Shown: positions 1 through 11,002, counted from the stretch's first letter. The stretch is 64,000 bases of DNA from Ahaetulla prasina (GCF_028640845.1 NC_080539.1:103318554-103382553); one strand, 5' to 3'. Program-made: numbers and translations. Notes: generated by a model not told the origin, from the letters alone.

Positions 1-113
1 TCAGCAAAAATTCCTCTGGACGCCTCCCCCAGCTCAGCCGGCAGCAGGCCTTCCATCACATTTGGGTTTTCTCCCCCCCCGGTATTGCAATTGCAATCCT
101 GGTTGGTAGACAT
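1..113 (-). CDS. Partial gag-like ORF start of an LTR retrotransposon, cut by the window edge
   Basis: Read on the minus strand, an ATG at 113-111 opens a frame that stays open to position 1, about 37 codons. It begins MSTNQDCNCN and includes a Gly-Glu-Asn-Pro stretch. It lies about 20 bases downstream of a sequence ending in CTTGACA, as a gag start lies just after an LTR and primer-binding site. No conserved domain is visible in so short a piece, so gag identity rests on position. A different frame of the same stretch also gives a 72-codon ORF (252-34), which crosses the LTR and is probably a shadow. The rest of the element would lie left of the window. Confidence 0.4.
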   Translation of the reverse strand, partial: MSTNQDCNCNTGGGENPNVMEGLLPAELGEASRGIFA

Positions 114-132
114 GATGTGAGTTCCAGCTTAA

Positions 133-531
133 TGTCAAGCTACCTCCGACAATAAAAAGGAAAGAATTCACCTTGACTTCATTTGGAATGAAAACAAGTA
201 CTTTTACTTTTACAGTCTGGATTGCAGCCAAGCAAAGCTGGAACTGAGACAAAATATAGCTAACATATCATATCCCCCCAATTGTCCCTCCTCCTCCAGG
301 AGGTCAGGCTGGTCTGGTCCAATGCCAACTCCTTCACGGCCCCTCGTGGTAATCTTCTTCCACAGGTCTCTGGATGTCAGTCAACTTAGGAATGCAGTGT
401 CGGTTAGAAAAGCGCGCGCTGATAAAACACAGTAGTTAATTATCCCTCCCCCTGTTATGTCAGCCGACACCCTTAATAGGCTCCTTTCCTTCACCCTGGA
501 CGGAGGTATGATACATCTCATTTCCTTAACA
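133..531 (-). repeat. Probable LTR of a minus-strand LTR retrotransposon
   Basis: On the minus strand the interval begins TGTTAAGGAAATG (531) and ends GGTAGCTTGACA (133), giving TG...CA ends. It holds a GC-rich upstream half, a TATA-like run near 265-255 and a short T/A-rich polyadenylation-like stretch near 150. The minus-strand ATG at 113 follows. The 5' boundary is uncertain: an alternative TGTCGGCTGACATAAC start lies near 475. No second LTR is in the window, so boundaries are provisional. Confidence 0.45.
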
Positions 532-1509
532 GTTTATAATACAGAAATAAACAGTTTACATTCTATCTACTGATATAATCATTCAAAAGCATATGAAGAC
601 TGGAGTGGAGGCTGACACTATCTTTTGTAATATCTTGCCTGCCAAAATTTGTAAAATTATTTATAATTGCATTTTTTGCTCATTCCTTTAATAACGTTCG
701 AAAAGTAGACCAAGAGCAATTTATAAAAGCATTAAACATAAATAATATGAAACACAAAAGCTAAAATCTCAACATTAAAAAAAAGTTTTATATTTATTTT
801 TGAAGGAACAAATCAAACAGCTATGGAAAATGGGGAGGGGAGCTACCCTGTAGTTATTTTCTATATTTCATGTTATATACCAAAAGCTCAATTTAGAGGA
901 TTAAAAGAAGTGAAGAAGATTAATGGCTGCTTATAGCTATAGTATTTAATATTTTTCCAACTATTTGAAACCATATGACCATATGAAAATTGAAACCAAT
1001 TTACCTTTTAGCTTCCTTTCATTGTAGGAAGAGTTGTGTTAATCTATGGTAGTAAAAGTGGAGAGGTGGAAAGGATATGGTAGCACCTTCTCTGACTAAC
1101 ACATTTTATTAAAAGACATAATTAATAGGAAAATATTCCTGATATAAAAATTCAGAATTCTTCTGAGAAACCCAGCTCTCACTGTTATATTTGACGGTGA
1201 CCAGAAGAGGGCAATATAGGACAGCAAAGTCAGCTGAATTTTTTTTTGGCTAGTTTGATCTGCTGGGAATATTGCAAGTTCACCATTCTCCCAGGACTGA
1301 TAGATTCTATTTATAGTGGATTTTTATTTATTTTTGTAAAAAAGTAAAACAGGAACCATTCAGAGTAACTGTGGCCATTTACCTACAAATATTTGAAAAC
1401 AGTGAAAATTTATGTGGGCTGCTTAGCCTTATAAACCTTTATACAATGCACAAGTTTTCTTCAAAATAGCACAAACCTTGAACATGTGCAAAGAATCTTG
1501 TTTTCTCTA
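532..1509. other. AT-rich stretch without recognised features
   Basis: No long ORF, RNA gene or transposon end was recognised on either strand. Confidence 0.5.
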
Positions 1510-1757
1510 TTAACAGTATCCAAATCTTACAATTAGGGATCCAGTGGGAGAAAATTGATCTGATTTCTTGTTTTCAGAAAATATGACTTCTGTAACAGAA
1601 TCATCAGTGCCTGGAATACTTTACCTGACTCTGTGGTCTCTTCCCATAATCCCAAAAGCTTTAACCAAAAACTTTCTATTATTGACCTCACCCCTTTCCT
1701 AAGAGGACCATAAGGGGCGTGCATAAGTTCCTGACCTATTGTTTTCGTTTTCTTCTT

Positions 1758-1790
<33 letters not shown>
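1510..1790 (+). repeat. LINE 3' fragment (CR1/Jockey-like), followed by (AT)n
   Basis: The stretch from about 1533 to 1724 matches, on the same sense, the end of the LINE at 41.2-42.2 kb: both contain the segment read antisense as EETTESG.VFQAL. It also shares GGGGCGTGCATAAG with the fragment at 49.94 kb. The coding frame carries stops, so only the end of ORF2 and the start of the 3' UTR remain. Position 1760-1790 is an (AT)n run, and the 3' UTR resumes at about 2076 after an inserted unit. Confidence 0.6.
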
Positions 1791-1793
<3 letters not shown>

Positions 1794-1946
1794 GATCTTT
1801 GGTTATTCGGAGGCTTCAGCTTCGTGCTTCTGGGAGCAATTGCTCCCAGAAGCACGGCTGAAGCCTGAAGATGACGAATGAGACTTCGAAGCGTCGCCAA
1901 GACACTTCCAATTTTACGGAGAAAACCCGAATAACCAAAGATCTAC
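1791..1946. repeat. Inverted-repeat unit, Penelope-like element end candidate
   Basis: The outer ends GTAGATCTTTGGTTATTCGG (1791) and CGAATAACCAAAGATCTAC (1928-1946) are reverse complements. The core at 1823-1856 is a perfect 34-bp palindrome centred on GCAATTGC. The right arm has about 57 extra bases between its AAGCCT and CCGAATAACC, absent from the left arm, so it reads as two inverted copies of one unit, the left one internally deleted. The extra segment has CTGAAGA (1865-1871) and GAAGCGTC (1888-1895), which resemble the conserved strands of a hammerhead ribozyme (CUGANGA and GAAA), a motif known from Penelope-like retroelements. The family assignment is inference. Confidence 0.45.
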
Positions 1947-1970
1947 ATACAAACACCATGAAAACCTCAG

Positions 1971-2187
<217 letters not shown>

Positions 2188-2368
2188 CTGACTTCCACAA
2201 TGTCTTATTTCTTCGCAACTATTCTTTAGGGTGGCCTTGCTAAACATAAGAATCTCAGAATATAGATCTACAAGAATGTAGATCCTTCTACAATTCCTGT
2301 CATTCTCAATCAGCATGGCCATTAGATGATCCATTGAATCATTTTGGAGGCCATCAAATCTGGAGAAC

Positions 2369-2537
2369 CAGTGGTGGTATTCAGCCGGTTCTATCCGGTT
2401 CAGGCAAACCGGTAGCAGCGGCAGCGAGAGGCTCCACCCACCCGCCTGAATATAATCACGTCCCATTTTTTATGCTCTGCGCATGTGCGCACTCACATTT
2501 GCAAACTGGTAGTGAAGGTAAGTGAATACCACTCCTG
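2369..2537. mobile_element. hAT-type MITE (169 bp) with perfect 8-bp TSD
   Basis: Ends CAGTGGTGGTATTCAG and GTGAATACCACTCCTG are imperfect inverted repeats of CAG...CTG type. The direct repeats TGGAGAAC at 2361-2368 and 2538-2545 are a perfect 8-bp target duplication, the hAT hallmark. The interior contains CGGTTC repeats and a GC-rich middle and codes for nothing. Confidence 0.85.
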
Positions 2538-2545
2538 TGGAGAAC

Positions 2546-2740
2546 TCTGCAAGGTAAGGTAACAGTAACAGGGTTGGAAGGGACCTTGGAGGTAATCTAG
2601 TCCAACCCCCTGCTCATGCAGGAGACCTATACTAGGGATTCGAACCACCGGACTGCTGACCTTTTTGATCGACAAGCTCAGCATCTTAGCCACTGAGCCA
2701 CCTAGCCAGTCTATGCCACCTAGCCACTGCATGAGAATAT
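2546..2740 (-). repeat. tRNA-derived SINE with CR1-like tail
   Basis: On the minus strand it reads GGCTCAGTGGCTAAGATGC (A-box region), then GGTTCGAATCCC (B-box), then GGGGGTTGGACTAGATTACC and TCCCTTCCAACCC, the last resembling the 3' end of CR1 LINEs of sauropsids. The head end near 2715-2740 is partly duplicated. Such SINEs are transcribed by RNA polymerase III and mobilised by a LINE. Confidence 0.75.
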
Positions 2741-2854
2741 AGACCAACACTGAATCACATGCTTTTGCCAAAAAGCTTTTTACGCTTATTATTTATTTTA
2801 TATTATTTATGCTTCCGATTTAAAGTCTTGATTTATATTGTTGTATTTCTGTTA

Positions 2855-2945
2855 CAGGTAGTTCTCCTTTGATGACTGTTTGACGTTACAAAGGTGATGA
2901 AGAAGGAAATTTGCAATCAATCCCTGCATTTATGACCTGTAAAGC
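2855..2945 (+). repeat. Fragment of a dispersed repeat starting ACAGGTAGTTCTCC
   Basis: The start resembles the end of the element at 39.93 kb (CAGGTAAGTCCTCG). Only one end is visible. Confidence 0.4.
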
Positions 2946-3049
2946 AAAGCAAAGTTGCTTTATATGAACAATGAAGCTTAAAAGGTTAAATTGATGAACT
3001 AGCATTGAGATTGTTCGTGAGAATCAATATATATTCACATTCAGCACTA

Positions 3050-3377
3050 ATTTATAGCATTATTGTTGACAAAGCTACATGTGCTCACTTGAGCCCCAAG
3101 ATAAAAGGGGGAAGATAGATGCAATTAATTTATCAATTATAGAAATACACAGTCTTCTTATGGGCATCTCATTCACCTTTATTTGAAAATTATAATGTGT
3201 ACAATGATAGCACATTTATCTTTTATTCTGGAGATGTGGAACCAACTTTCTAAAAAAAAGGAAGACCAAAGGGAAAAAAAATATCTGTTGGCATAGACAT
3301 ATAGCAGCTGCTTAACATGCATTATGTACCTATATCTGAAATGTTATATGCAAAAGAAAATAGGGAGGAAATATGCA
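3050..3377 (+). repeat. Local duplication, copy 1
   Basis: From ATTTATAGCATTATTGTT to AAATATGC this stretch aligns with 5373-5740 in the same orientation, with scattered substitutions and indels. Shared blocks include GCTACATGTGCTCACTTGAG and GGCATAGACATATAGCAGCT. Nothing coding is visible. 3378-3788 holds no recognised feature. Confidence 0.8.
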
Positions 3378-3788
3378 CAAACACATAGCTCTCATATGCT
3401 AATCAAAACTAGCCTTGTAAATCATGGCATTTTGTACAACACAGTTTATTTATCAATGGAGAAAAATGGAAATTTAAGCACATTGATTGCTGTAGATTGT
3501 CTGATTTCTTAAAATGTTTTAGCTGCCTGTTTTATCAGTGATGAGGAGGAGACTCTCCCAGTCTATATGACTGATTGTTAGATGATATATAGAATTGAAG
3601 GCACGCATTCTGGTTCAGTGGAGGTGGATAGTTTTGGTGACTTTCAATTATATGTATGGGGGCGGTGGGGGGGCAGAGTTATTGATCCACCTTAATGCCA
3701 CTAAGCTGGAAATGTGACAATAGCACCCCAGATGTACTCTTCCAACTATAGGTGGCCACTTTGTTATTCAGATACATCCGGCTCAAAT

Positions 3789-3866
3789 AGCTTTTATTAC
3801 GTTATAAAATGCAAAATACAAAAGTAAATAGAAGAGCAGGGAGGGGGGGAGGGGAAAGGGGAAAGA
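3789..3866 (-). repeat. L1 3' UTR fragment, distal part
   Basis: AAAATGCAAAATACAAAAGT and the following G-rich run match the 3' end of the L1 remnant at 10.32 kb in the same orientation. The sequence resumes at about 4597, so an L2 fragment interrupts it. Confidence 0.7.
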
Positions 3867-4594
3867 ATAGAATAGAATAGAATAGAATTTCTTATTGGCC
3901 AAGTGTGATTGGACACACAAGGAATTTGTCTTGGTGCATATGCTCTCAGTGTACATAAAAGAAAAGATACGTTCATCAAGGTACAACATTTACAACACAA
4001 TTGATGATCAATATATCAATATAAATCATAAGGATTGCCAGCAACAAGTTATAGTCATACAGTCATAAGTGGAAAGAGATTGGTGATGGGAACTATGAAA
4101 CGATTAATAGTAGTGCAGATTCAGTAAATAGTCTGACAGTGTTGAGGGAATTATTTGTTTAGCAGAGTGATGGCCTTCGGGAAAAAACTGTTCTTGTGTC
4201 TAGTTGTTCTGGTGTGCAGTGCTCTATAGCGTCGTTTTGAGGGTAGGAGTTGAAACAGTTTATGTCCAGGATGCGAGGGATCTGCAAATATTTTCACGGC
4301 CCTCTTCTTGATTCGTGCAGTATACAGGTCCTCAGTGGAAGGCAGGTTGGTAGCAATTATTTTTTCTGCAGTTCTAATTATCCTCTGAAGTCTGTGTTTT
4401 TCTTGTTGGGTTGCAGAACCGAACCAGACAGTTATAGAGGTGCAAATGACAGACTCAATAATTCCTCTGTAGAACTGGATCAGCAGCTCTTTGGGCAGTT
4501 TGAGCTTACTGAGTTGGCGCAGAAAGAACATTCTTTGTTGTCCTTTTTTAATGATGTTTTTGATGTTAGCTGTCCATTTGAGAAGCGAGAGAAG
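3867..4594 (-). pseudogene. L2/CR1-group LINE fragment: reverse transcriptase C-terminal part and 3' tail
   Basis: On the minus strand a frame open from about 4592 to 4151 encodes the C-terminal part of a LINE ORF2, ending RTTRHKNSFFPKAITLLNK with PSHPGHKLF and LLPSKRRYR upstream, a block characteristic of L2-type elements. The catalytic FADD box is missing, so the copy is 5'-truncated. The 3' UTR follows (ACACAAGGAATTTGTCTTGG) and ends in (TTCTA)n, on the plus strand TAGAA repeats at 3867-3889. The same tail structure recurs at 43.29 kb. It lies within an L1 3' UTR. The clade name rests on remembered similarity. Confidence 0.75.
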
Positions 4595-4596
4595 CG

Positions 4597-5332
4597 AGGA
4601 AAGATAGGAAAAAGAAAAGAAAAAGAAACATTGACTTCTGACTCTCTGCTGCCGTAGAATAAGGCATTAACATCAAATCACAGCCTTTTGTTTTTCCATA
4701 ATAATATGAACAGGTCGTTTCTATAAAGATCTATCAATCTAATCTATAAAACCCAAAATCAAAGTTGCATTCTTTTCCATATCAAGCATGAAATTCAGAA
4801 GCGGTTTCCATGTGAAGTACTTATGTTCTTTTCTTTAATAAGAGTAATCATTTTTGCCATTTCAGCCAACTCCATCAACTTCTGTATCCATTCTTCCATG
4901 GTAGGTATCAAAGTCTCTTTCCATTTTTGTGCATGCAATAGTCTTGCTGCTGCCAACATATATAGTAACAAAGTTCCAAATTTTTTCTCCAATTCTTTTT
5001 CTATTAGTCCCAAAAGGAAAAGTTCTGGTTTTATTTCTATCTTCCTTTTCAGGATTTTCTGTGTTAGAATATTGTATTAGTGTGAATCATACTCCCAATT
5101 TTTTTTTTTGCTTTATCACATGTCCATCATAAATAATAAAAAGTCCCTTCTTTATTTTTACATAATAAAAAGTCCCTTCTTTATTTTTACACTTCCAACG
5201 TTCATTTGACATGCCTTTATACATCTTAGATAGCTTATCTGGTGCTAAATATATTCTTACTATAACATACAAATTTATTACAAAATTACAATTTATAAAA
5301 TCCTGGCACAAAACAAAGCTAGGTATGAAATG
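4597..5332 (-). pseudogene. L1 ORF2 C-terminal remnant
   Basis: Minus-strand frames preserve pieces typical of the L1 ORF2 C-terminus: KMYKGMSNERWKCKNKEGTF (near 5220) and, further downstream, MLAAARLLHAQKWKETLIPT with EEWIQKLMELAEMAK (near 4940-4860). The two pieces lie in different frames or are split by stops. A 30-bp direct duplication (about 5133-5162 and 5163-5190, containing AAAAAGTCCCTTC) disrupts the frame. The 3' UTR continues to 4597 and then beyond the L2 insertion at 3866. The reverse transcriptase catalytic domain is absent; this is a dead 5'-truncated copy. Confidence 0.8.
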
Positions 5333-5372
5333 GCAAAGCGTACCAGGGTGGATCTGAGCCTGAACCTACATA

Positions 5373-5740
5373 CATTTATAGCATTATTGTTAACAAAGCT
5401 ACATGTGCTCACTTGAGCCCCAAGATAAAAGGGGGAAAGATAATTAATTAATCAATCAATAATAGAAGTTAGCAGTCTTCTTAAGGGCATTTTAAGATGC
5501 TGTCATCTGCCTTTATTTTGTGGTTTTAGTTTATTTTAACACAAAAACAGACATTGGCATGGAAACAATATAATGTATACAATGGTAGCACACTTATCTT
5601 TTATTCTGGACACTCGGAACAAACTTTCTAACAAAAAGAAAGAGCAAAGAAAAAAAATCTCTGTTGGCATAGACATATAGCAGCTGTTTAACATGAATAA
5701 TGTACCTGTATCTGCAAAAGGAAATAGGGGGAAATATGCT
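5373..5740 (+). repeat. Local duplication, copy 2
   Basis: Direct-orientation partner of 3050-3377. It holds about 45 extra bases in the middle (around 5500-5560). The L1/L2 nest separates the copies. Confidence 0.8.
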
Positions 5741-7363
5741 TACATTTGCTTCTTACATTTGCTTATATTAGTAAGGAGACAAGGGAGGTAAGTTGCAAAG
5801 TGATATAGATACAGTTGTTAAAAAACAGGGAATGCCTGACATTAACTGGTGGAAGAGGCTTCTTGACATGAATTGAACTCTTTTTGTAATTCTTTAACTC
5901 TTTCTGTAATACCTAAAGAGAACTACTGTCTGTTCTTTTCAATCTTTTCCTTTCCAGTTATCTCCATTCCTTCATCTTTATTCTATTGTGCTTCTACTTT
6001 TATCTTTCCTCCCCACTTCTAATTCCCCCCCCACATTCCTTTGACTGTTTCTTCTGGATGGATGGCGCATGTGTGTGCATGTATCCATACAAGTGAAGAC
6101 CCTGGGATTATGCTTTTCTATGTGACAGTGATTTGTGTACAGGAGAGAGAATGGTATATACAGATGGAAGACCAAATAATTTTATAAATGGGGCATTTTG
6201 TTTGGCAGGCAATTAATTTTAATCAGTCATTCAGTTAATTGAATTAACTGAGGATTTTGGGGGGGGGGTTTCTGGTCCTGCCTTTTGGGGGGATGTGGAT
6301 TCTGTACACACCAACAAATGTGACATACTGTAGGCACAATTAATTATTGTGAAGAAGGAAAAATCTCCGGGATTAGTTTCAGATAGATAGACAGATAGAT
6401 AGTACTGTTAGAACCATGGATGATTAGATAATGTTAAAAAAACTGTTAAGTCACTAGTGCAGATCTAGACTATCAACAGAATCTATCTGCCTTCCTCTGA
6501 AACAAATAGTACCATGGTTCCTAAGTTCAGCACAGAAATACTGCTGGATTCAGAAGAGTTATACCAGTCTTTCTCCATCCTTCTTGGCCTTCACACTGGC
6601 TGAAATGCAGTGTTAAATTCAAATCCTTGCCTGCAAAATCCAAGAATTACAATAGTTGCAGTTATAGGGTTTTCCGTATGTCTTTGCTGCCACCTAATGA
6701 TTAACTGGATATTGCAGACCAGTTCTGTTAGGCTTACTGTAGAGCTGGGGAATGCGCATCTGGAGTACACCAACTTGGAGAATGTTGCATTGCAACAACT
6801 GAGTCCAGATGTGCATTTTCAAACTTGCAATTTCCCCATTTACCCAAATGGGGAAAAAAAAAGTAATTAGACAAGCAGTTCAGTTCTTTCAAGTTACTGA
6901 ACTGTCATTCATGTGAAGCAAATACAGTAGGTAATTCCCACCCAGCCACCCCTCCCTAGAATGGAGGTTGCCAACAAGACGACAATGAACTCAAGATATT
7001 CAGTGTTCTAATAAAATAGTAATGCTGCAAGCTCAGCGTCTCATAAAACATTTACAATCTGTAGCTAATAAAGTGTAAACAAGAGACTTAAGTCCTGCTG
7101 CTGTTTAGGCTGATAAGAAAGAAGTTTGGAGATTAGTGGAAAGATTATTCCACACAGGTTACATTGAGGTTCATTAAATGCCTATCTATCTTCTCATTTG
7201 TTCCTGAAAACTTGGAGGGATATGGAATTGGACCCTTGGAAAGAAGACTGTCTCTTAACAAATGTTACCGCCATCCTGTCAGGAGCGAGTTGCCAAGCAG
7301 CAGAGGGATGTTATAATCAATGAACCCAAAGAAGGGGACTTGCCAGGGAAAGACATCATTTAG
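5741..7363. other. Stretch without recognised genes
   Basis: No convincing exon, RNA gene or transposon. A short GATA run lies at about 6386-6402 and a G-run at about 6260-6270. Confidence 0.5.
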
Positions 7364-7540
7364 AACATAGAGTAAGAGCTGTGCTGGATTAAACCAAGGA
7401 TCCAGCATCCTGTTTCCCACAGTGGCCAGTCAGAAGCCTCAGCACAGATGACATGAGGGTTATGAGCTTCCTTCAAAAGCATTCGCACATGCAAACAGGA
7501 GAAACTGCTTTGTGACATGCAGTTGCCCCTTCCAGGGTTC
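7364..7540 (+). repeat. Old dispersed repeat fragment
   Basis: AGAGCTGTGCTGGATTAAAC and CATCCTGTTTCCCACAGTGG resemble a repeat common in sauropsid genomes whose consensus includes a 'gctggatcagaccaa' block. Identification is from memory and boundaries are approximate. Confidence 0.4.
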
Positions 7541-9930
7541 TCAGGAGTGCCTAACAAAGGTTTTCTAAGGGAACGGTGTGAAGATTCGGTTAAAGGAGAG
7601 CTAAACCAAATCTCCAAATTGGACTGTTCTTTTGGATCAAATCCTAAAGACAGTTTGGCTCATCGGATTCAAGATTAGATTGACTTTTGCACATCCATTT
7701 GGTTTTTCTGAATGAGATGGAGTTTTTGAATGTGATTTCACAATCAGGTTCAGATTCGTTTGACCATCTGATTCAGAATTCTAAATTGGGCTGGATCTCC
7801 CAACTTGTTTAGATACAATCTCACAAATCTGGATTGTGCGTTGCCTGATTTACACACAGCCTGCTTTCCAGGCTTCCAAACCAGAACTTTTCTGTCTTCC
7901 TTGGAGATGCTGCAAATTAAATCTTAAGCCGTTTGCTGGTAAATCAGGACCTGTATCACTAAGCTATGACCCTCTTTCAATCCACTCTCAAAGAGCTAAG
8001 ATGGAGATGTGCACAAATGACTCTAATATTTGTTATCCCTATAAAGCGTGGGTGTGTTAGTCTGCTATGTATATGCTCCATATGCACTCGATATTGTTTG
8101 TTTCCAGTGATGCCCATTTGATCTTAAACATTGGGCCAGATACCATGCATGTTCTAGAATTGACAATGAGAAGATAATTCTTCTTCTTCTTCCTTTTCCA
8201 TCTCCTCCTCCCTTCTCTCTCTTCTCCCTTCCTGGGCATCACTAGCCTCTGTTGAACTGTTATAAATCCAAGAGCAGTCACTAACACTCCAGTTAATCCC
8301 CATCCCTGCCAGCAGTGCTCAGGATGATACCGTTCTCTTGCAGAGATTTGCATGTTTAGTGCAGGACCGAAGCCTTTGGACGAACAATTGCACGTAAGTG
8401 ATTCCTGGAATCATGGCTCATGCAGAAGCCAATGCATATTGAATGCACACCCGGCAGGCCAATATCATTTCAGAAACATCAGGTTATCGAGAGCTTAAAG
8501 GGGACTTATCCAGAGCACCCACATAATTAACACTCTGATTTTAGCAAACCATGAACAAGTTGTTTTTTTTAAGGAGTGTCATATCACAAAGATAAACGTT
8601 GTTTATCCTGAACATAAAATAAAGACGGATGATCAGCCTCCAAACACAAACTTACTCATCCTTTCTTATTTAGAACCACTCTCCTCACCTAGAAAACTAC
8701 AATTATTTGCATGATTCCTAAAGGCCAGTTGGTCACATGAATGGTTTCCTTTGAAGTGTGTACTATTGCTCACCAAAAAAACCCATAAAAACAATTTAAA
8801 AAATTCAAGACTTCTTAGTGATCTACCCGTACATAATTGCTTGTACTGTTTGTTTATATTTTTCTTTTTCAATTAATTAAATAAATGGACATTTTATCTT
8901 TTTTAAAAAAGCAAAAAAAGAACAACAACTGGGAGGACAAATAATGCTAGGATGTTCTGTCTGTCTGCTTTCATCTGGGTTTTCTGCCAGTTTGCATGTG
9001 TGATTTGCTTTTTTCTTTGTGCAAATGGCTGTTTTGCCTTCTGTGAAGTTGGCATTTTGTTGTACCGTACAAGGACAAACGTCTGATTGGAACTGAAGCT
9101 TACACTCTTTGTTGCCTGAACCCATTTTTGTGGCCAAGTTAATTTTCACTGACTTTCATCAGTTTGACTTCTGATATTGCAAACAGAAAAGAGATTCCGT
9201 TTTTATTCTACGACACAGAAGTTACCATTCCTTCGTATTTAAGTAAAAAATGTGATTTTTCACTTTTTTGTCTCCTGGTTTGTATTTTGTCATTTCCACC
9301 ATGATTGTCATTTTCTGAAATGCAGACCCTTCTAAGTAGTTGAGCATGCCTGCTATATATTCTTTTTTATATTTTGATACACTAGTATTGTAACGTTGTT
9401 TTATGCATGGACAATTTAATTGCTTTGTATCAGTACTTTGGGTCATTTTAAACAATGAAACAGAAAGAACCTTTGTAATGTTTAATTGTGACTATAATTA
9501 CTTTCAATATTGTTGTACTTCAGTTTGGCTTATTAATGAAATGTTTACTTTGATTGGTCTGTTAGTCAAGTGTTCACTTTTTAAGTTATATTGCAACATA
9601 CCATCTGAAAAAGAGAAATGTTGGCTCAATAAAACCCCAACATCTTCAGGATAAACCTCAACTTCAATACATCATTAAAAAAAATTTAAATGTTTGTTCT
9701 TTGCATTTCTTTTATGATCAATTCTAACAATTTTTTCAGATATGCAAAGATGCCAGAAACAAAGAATGAATAAATTATAATTTGGAGAGATTCTATTATA
9801 TATAAAAATGATATTTTTTTTAAAAAAAAGGGGGGGATCCTAAATGATGGTGAAGAAAGTCCCCATTGTTTTGGAGACTCATCTCTGTACTATGTAAATG
9901 GCTTAATGGTTGAGTACTGCTGCACATTAA
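7541..9930. other. Stretch without recognised genes
   Basis: Several 60-100-codon ORFs exist on the minus strand around 8.06-9.46 kb but show no domain and have AT-rich composition like the surroundings. A pyrimidine-rich run lies at about 8176-8235. I see no gene. Confidence 0.5.
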
Positions 9931-10283
9931 TTAAGGGACATGGTGGCTCAGTGGCTAAGACACTGAGCTTGCAGATCAGAAGGTCAGCAGTTCAGCAGTT
10001 CGAATCCCTAGTGCCCCGTAACGGCGTGAGCTCCCGTTACTTGTCCCAGCTTCTGCCAACCTAGCAGTTCGAAAGCATGTAAAAAATGCAAGTAGAAAAA
10101 TAAGAACCACTTTGGTGGGAAGGTAACAGTGTTCTGTGAGCTTTTGGCATTTAGTCATGCCGGCCACATGACCACGCAGACATCTTCAGACAGCGCTGGC
10201 TCTTCAGCTTAGAAACGGAGATGAGCACCTGCCCTAGAGCCGGAAACGACTAGCACACATGTGCAGGGGAACTTTTACCTTTA
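9931..10283 (+). repeat. Sauria-type SINE (tRNA-derived, Bov-B-like tail)
   Basis: The head reads TGGTGGCTCAGTGGCTAAG (A-box region) and AGCAGTTCGAATCCC (B-box). The tail reads CGGAAACGACTAGCACACAT, then GTGCAGGGGAACTTTTACCT, the 3' end shared with Bov-B LINEs that defines Sauria SINEs. Candidate target duplications CACATTAA occur at 9923-9930 and 10284-10291. The small minus-strand ORF inside is a shadow. Confidence 0.88.
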
Positions 10284-10317
10284 CACATTAAGTTCTTCTT
10301 GTTTGTTTATTTCCCCC

Positions 10318-10985
10318 AAGCTTTAAACATTTTATTAGACTATGGAATAAAATACAAAAGCAAACAGGACAATACAGTGGGGAGGAGAAGGGAAAAGAAA
10401 AGTGAGGGGGGAAGGAGAAAAGAATAGAAAAAGCATTGACTTCGACTCTATTGCAGTAGAATAAAACATTAACACTGAACCTCTACTTTTTACTTTTCTA
10501 TAATAATATAAACTAGCCATTTCTATAACAACACATCAATCTAATCAGTAAAACCTAAAATCAAAGTTTCCTTTATTTCCACCTCAAGCACAAAGTTCAG
10601 AAGCAGTCTCCATATAGTAACGAAAGTACTTATATTCTTTTCTTTGATCAAAATGGTCACTTTAGCCATCTCTGCCAACTCCATCAACTTCTGTAGACAT
10701 TCGTCCATGGTGGAAATCAAAACCTCCTTCCATTTTTGTGCGTACAGTAGTCAACCTATATAAGACCAAAGTTCCAAGTTTTTTCTCCCAAGTCTTTTTC
10801 CATTAACCTCAAAAGAAAAGTTTCTGGTTTCCTCTTTATTTTCATTTTAAGAATTTTCTGTATTAAAATATAAATCTTACTCTAAAATGTCTTTACTTGA
10901 TCACATATCTCCCATAAATGATAAAAAGTCCCTTCTTTACTTTTACATTTCCAACATTCATTTGAATGCTACACATTCATTTCTG
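10318..10985 (-). pseudogene. L1 ORF2 3'-end remnant, second copy
   Basis: It aligns in the same orientation with the L1 remnant at 3.79-5.33 kb: ACTCCATCAACTTCTGTA and CCTTCCATTTTTGTGCGTAC are the antisense of the ORF2 C-terminal region. The 3' UTR starts at AGCTTTAAACATTTTATTAG. Unlike the first copy, its G-rich run passes directly into AAAGAATAGAAAAAGCATTG with no L2 insertion. Many stops and indels; not functional. Confidence 0.75.
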
Positions 10986-11002
10986 TAATAAGGTTCACAT
11001 TA

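Noticed and set aside
2640..2720. tRNA gene on the minus strand
   Set aside because: It is the tRNA-like head of a SINE, followed directly by a CR1-like tail.
8057..9455. Cluster of minus-strand ORFs of 68-98 codons
   Set aside because: Lys/Asn-rich low-complexity translations of AT-rich DNA, with no shared frame or domain.
9936..10010. tRNA gene
   Set aside because: A- and B-box-like motifs belong to the head of the Sauria SINE, and no full cloverleaf is present.
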